64,000 nt of DNA from Acutalibacter sp. 1XD8-33 (GTDB taxonomy: Bacteria; Bacillota; Clostridia; Oscillospirales; Acutalibacteraceae), in the NCBI RefSeq assembly GCF_003612555.1, contig NZ_RAZF01000002.1, forward strand, positions 1-64,000, given 5' to 3'. Below the pieces are notes generated by a model, which searched no databases, was not told the DNA's origin, and saw nothing but the letters and a program-made list of their open reading frames with translations. Positions 63,486-64,000 of the stretch are shown piece by piece (the stretch's first letter is position 1; each line of letters begins with the position of its first letter). A program made the translations under genes and the position numbers.

Positions 63486-63690
63486 TAGACCTCTTGCGAA
63501 ATTGGCTAAAGCAGTCAAAATTGCGCGGTCCAGGGGCGGCAAACTTGGCCTTGCCAAGTTTCGGCCCCATGGTAGGGTTTGGGGCAAAGCCCCAAGGTCT
63601 TGCCGTAGGGGGCGTTTTTTGCCCCCGGAGGCCCATAAATACTCAATAATTTTATTTTCGCAAGAACTCTAATCATTGGGAGGACTGACT
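63486..63690. repeat. Palindrome-rich spacer, copy R7
   Basis: AAACTTGGC-CTT-GCCAAGTTT (63541-63561), TTGGGGC-AAA-GCCCCAA followed by GGTCTT (63579-63601), and GGGGGC/GCCCCC (63608-63626) are perfect. The middle one belongs to the covarying-hairpin family. No gene is seen. Confidence 0.65.
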
Positions 63691-64000
63691 ATGGAAAAGA
63701 AAATCATCCGCGTGGGCTCCGTGGGCCTGGGCGGCATCTGGAACGGCGTGCACCAGCCGGGCATTGACCGTAGCCCCGACCTGGAGCTCACCGCCATCTG
63801 CGATATTGACGAGAAGAAGCTCAACGAGACCGGCGAGCGCCTGGGCATCGACCCGGCCCACCGCTTTCTGGACTACCACGACCTGATCAACTGCCCGGAC
63901 GTGGACGCGGTGGACATCTGCACCCCCAACGACGTGCACTTCCCCGTGGCTATGGCCGCCGTGGAGGCGGGCAAGCCCTACGATGTGGAGAAGCCCGTCA
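63691..64000 (+). CDS. Gfo/Idh/MocA-family oxidoreductase, cut by window end
   Basis: The first 103 residues of a second Gfo/Idh/MocA dehydrogenase: MEKKIIRVGSVGLGGIWNGV, then CDIDEKKLNETGERLGIDPA and the EKP motif in YDVEKPV. It is clearly a paralogue of the gene at 52990 (same spacing, same HDLINCPDVDA block). The ATG follows GGGAGGACTGACT. The rest of the gene lies outside the window. Confidence 0.88.
   Translation, partial: MEKKIIRVGSVGLGGIWNGVHQPGIDRSPDLELTAICDIDEKKLNETGERLGIDPAHRFLDYHDLINCPDVDAVDICTPNDVHFPVAMAAVEAGKPYDVEKPV

Noticed and set aside
62363-63649. 428-residue open frame on the plus strand inside the isomerase gene
   Set aside because: It is a +1-type shadow of the isomerase, rich in Gly/Arg/Pro, without motifs; the isomerase frame has clear homology and a ribosome site.

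Overview
The window looks like chromosome from a gut-type, moderately GC-rich Clostridia (Bacillota; Oscillospiraceae/Ruminococcaceae-like is my best guess). The grounds are the complete Gram-positive style S10-spc-alpha ribosomal operon with zinc-type S14 and S4, a KOW-domain protein between map and infA, YesM/YesN and AraC regulators, and LplB/LplC-type sugar ABC transporters. No rRNA, tRNA or CRISPR array was seen.

Region 1 (1 to about 16.4 kb) is visibly AT-richer than the rest and looks acquired. On the minus strand it carries one operon with a TcmP-like protein, a radical-SAM-like three-cysteine protein, a type III-like methyltransferase (Mod) and a helicase/restriction subunit (Res). 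Next to it is a decayed Tn4451/TnpX-type mobile element (TnpV, RepA-like protein, serine recombinase, cysteine-rich protein). A 1.4 kb inversion at a 4-bp ACCA/TGGT microhomology has cut two of its genes, and both can be rejoined from the sequence. Then comes a two-component system with a MacB/FtsX-type ABC exporter. The same 11-bp-spaced direct repeat lies 9 nt upstream of the -10 box of both operons, so it is probably the response-regulator operator.

Region 2 (16.5-26.0 kb) is GC-rich backbone. It holds a polyisoprenyl-linked sugar transferase (GT2) with two paralogous polytopic DUF6056/GtrII-like proteins, a GNAT acetyltransferase, MTA/SAH nucleosidase, a YcxB-like membrane protein, a short-chain dehydrogenase and an AAC(6')-like acetyltransferase.

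Region 3 (26.5-43.3 kb) is the ribosomal superoperon on the minus strand, from rpsJ to rplQ, with secY, adk, map, infA and rpoA. Several of its spacers carry perfect hairpins, and a 358-bp non-coding block lies between rplF and rplR.

Region 4 (43.3-64 kb) is a carbohydrate locus. It contains a class II aldolase, three AraC-type regulators (one of them YesN, paired with the YesM kinase), a Cys-type sulfatase, a membrane-anchored solute-binding-like protein, an ABC importer with its lipoprotein, two Gfo/Idh/MocA oxidoreductases (the second cut by the window end), a ThuA-like protein, a class II FBP-type aldolase, a PfkB kinase and an L-fucose/arabinose-isomerase-like protein. Together these suggest import of a (possibly sulfated) sugar or glycoside, desulfation or oxidation, isomerisation, phosphorylation and aldol cleavage. 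The substrate cannot be read from sequence.

The spacers of the GC-rich part also contain families of dispersed hairpin repeats. In at least two families the stems differ between copies but stay paired while the flanks are constant. This is the least explained structure in the window.
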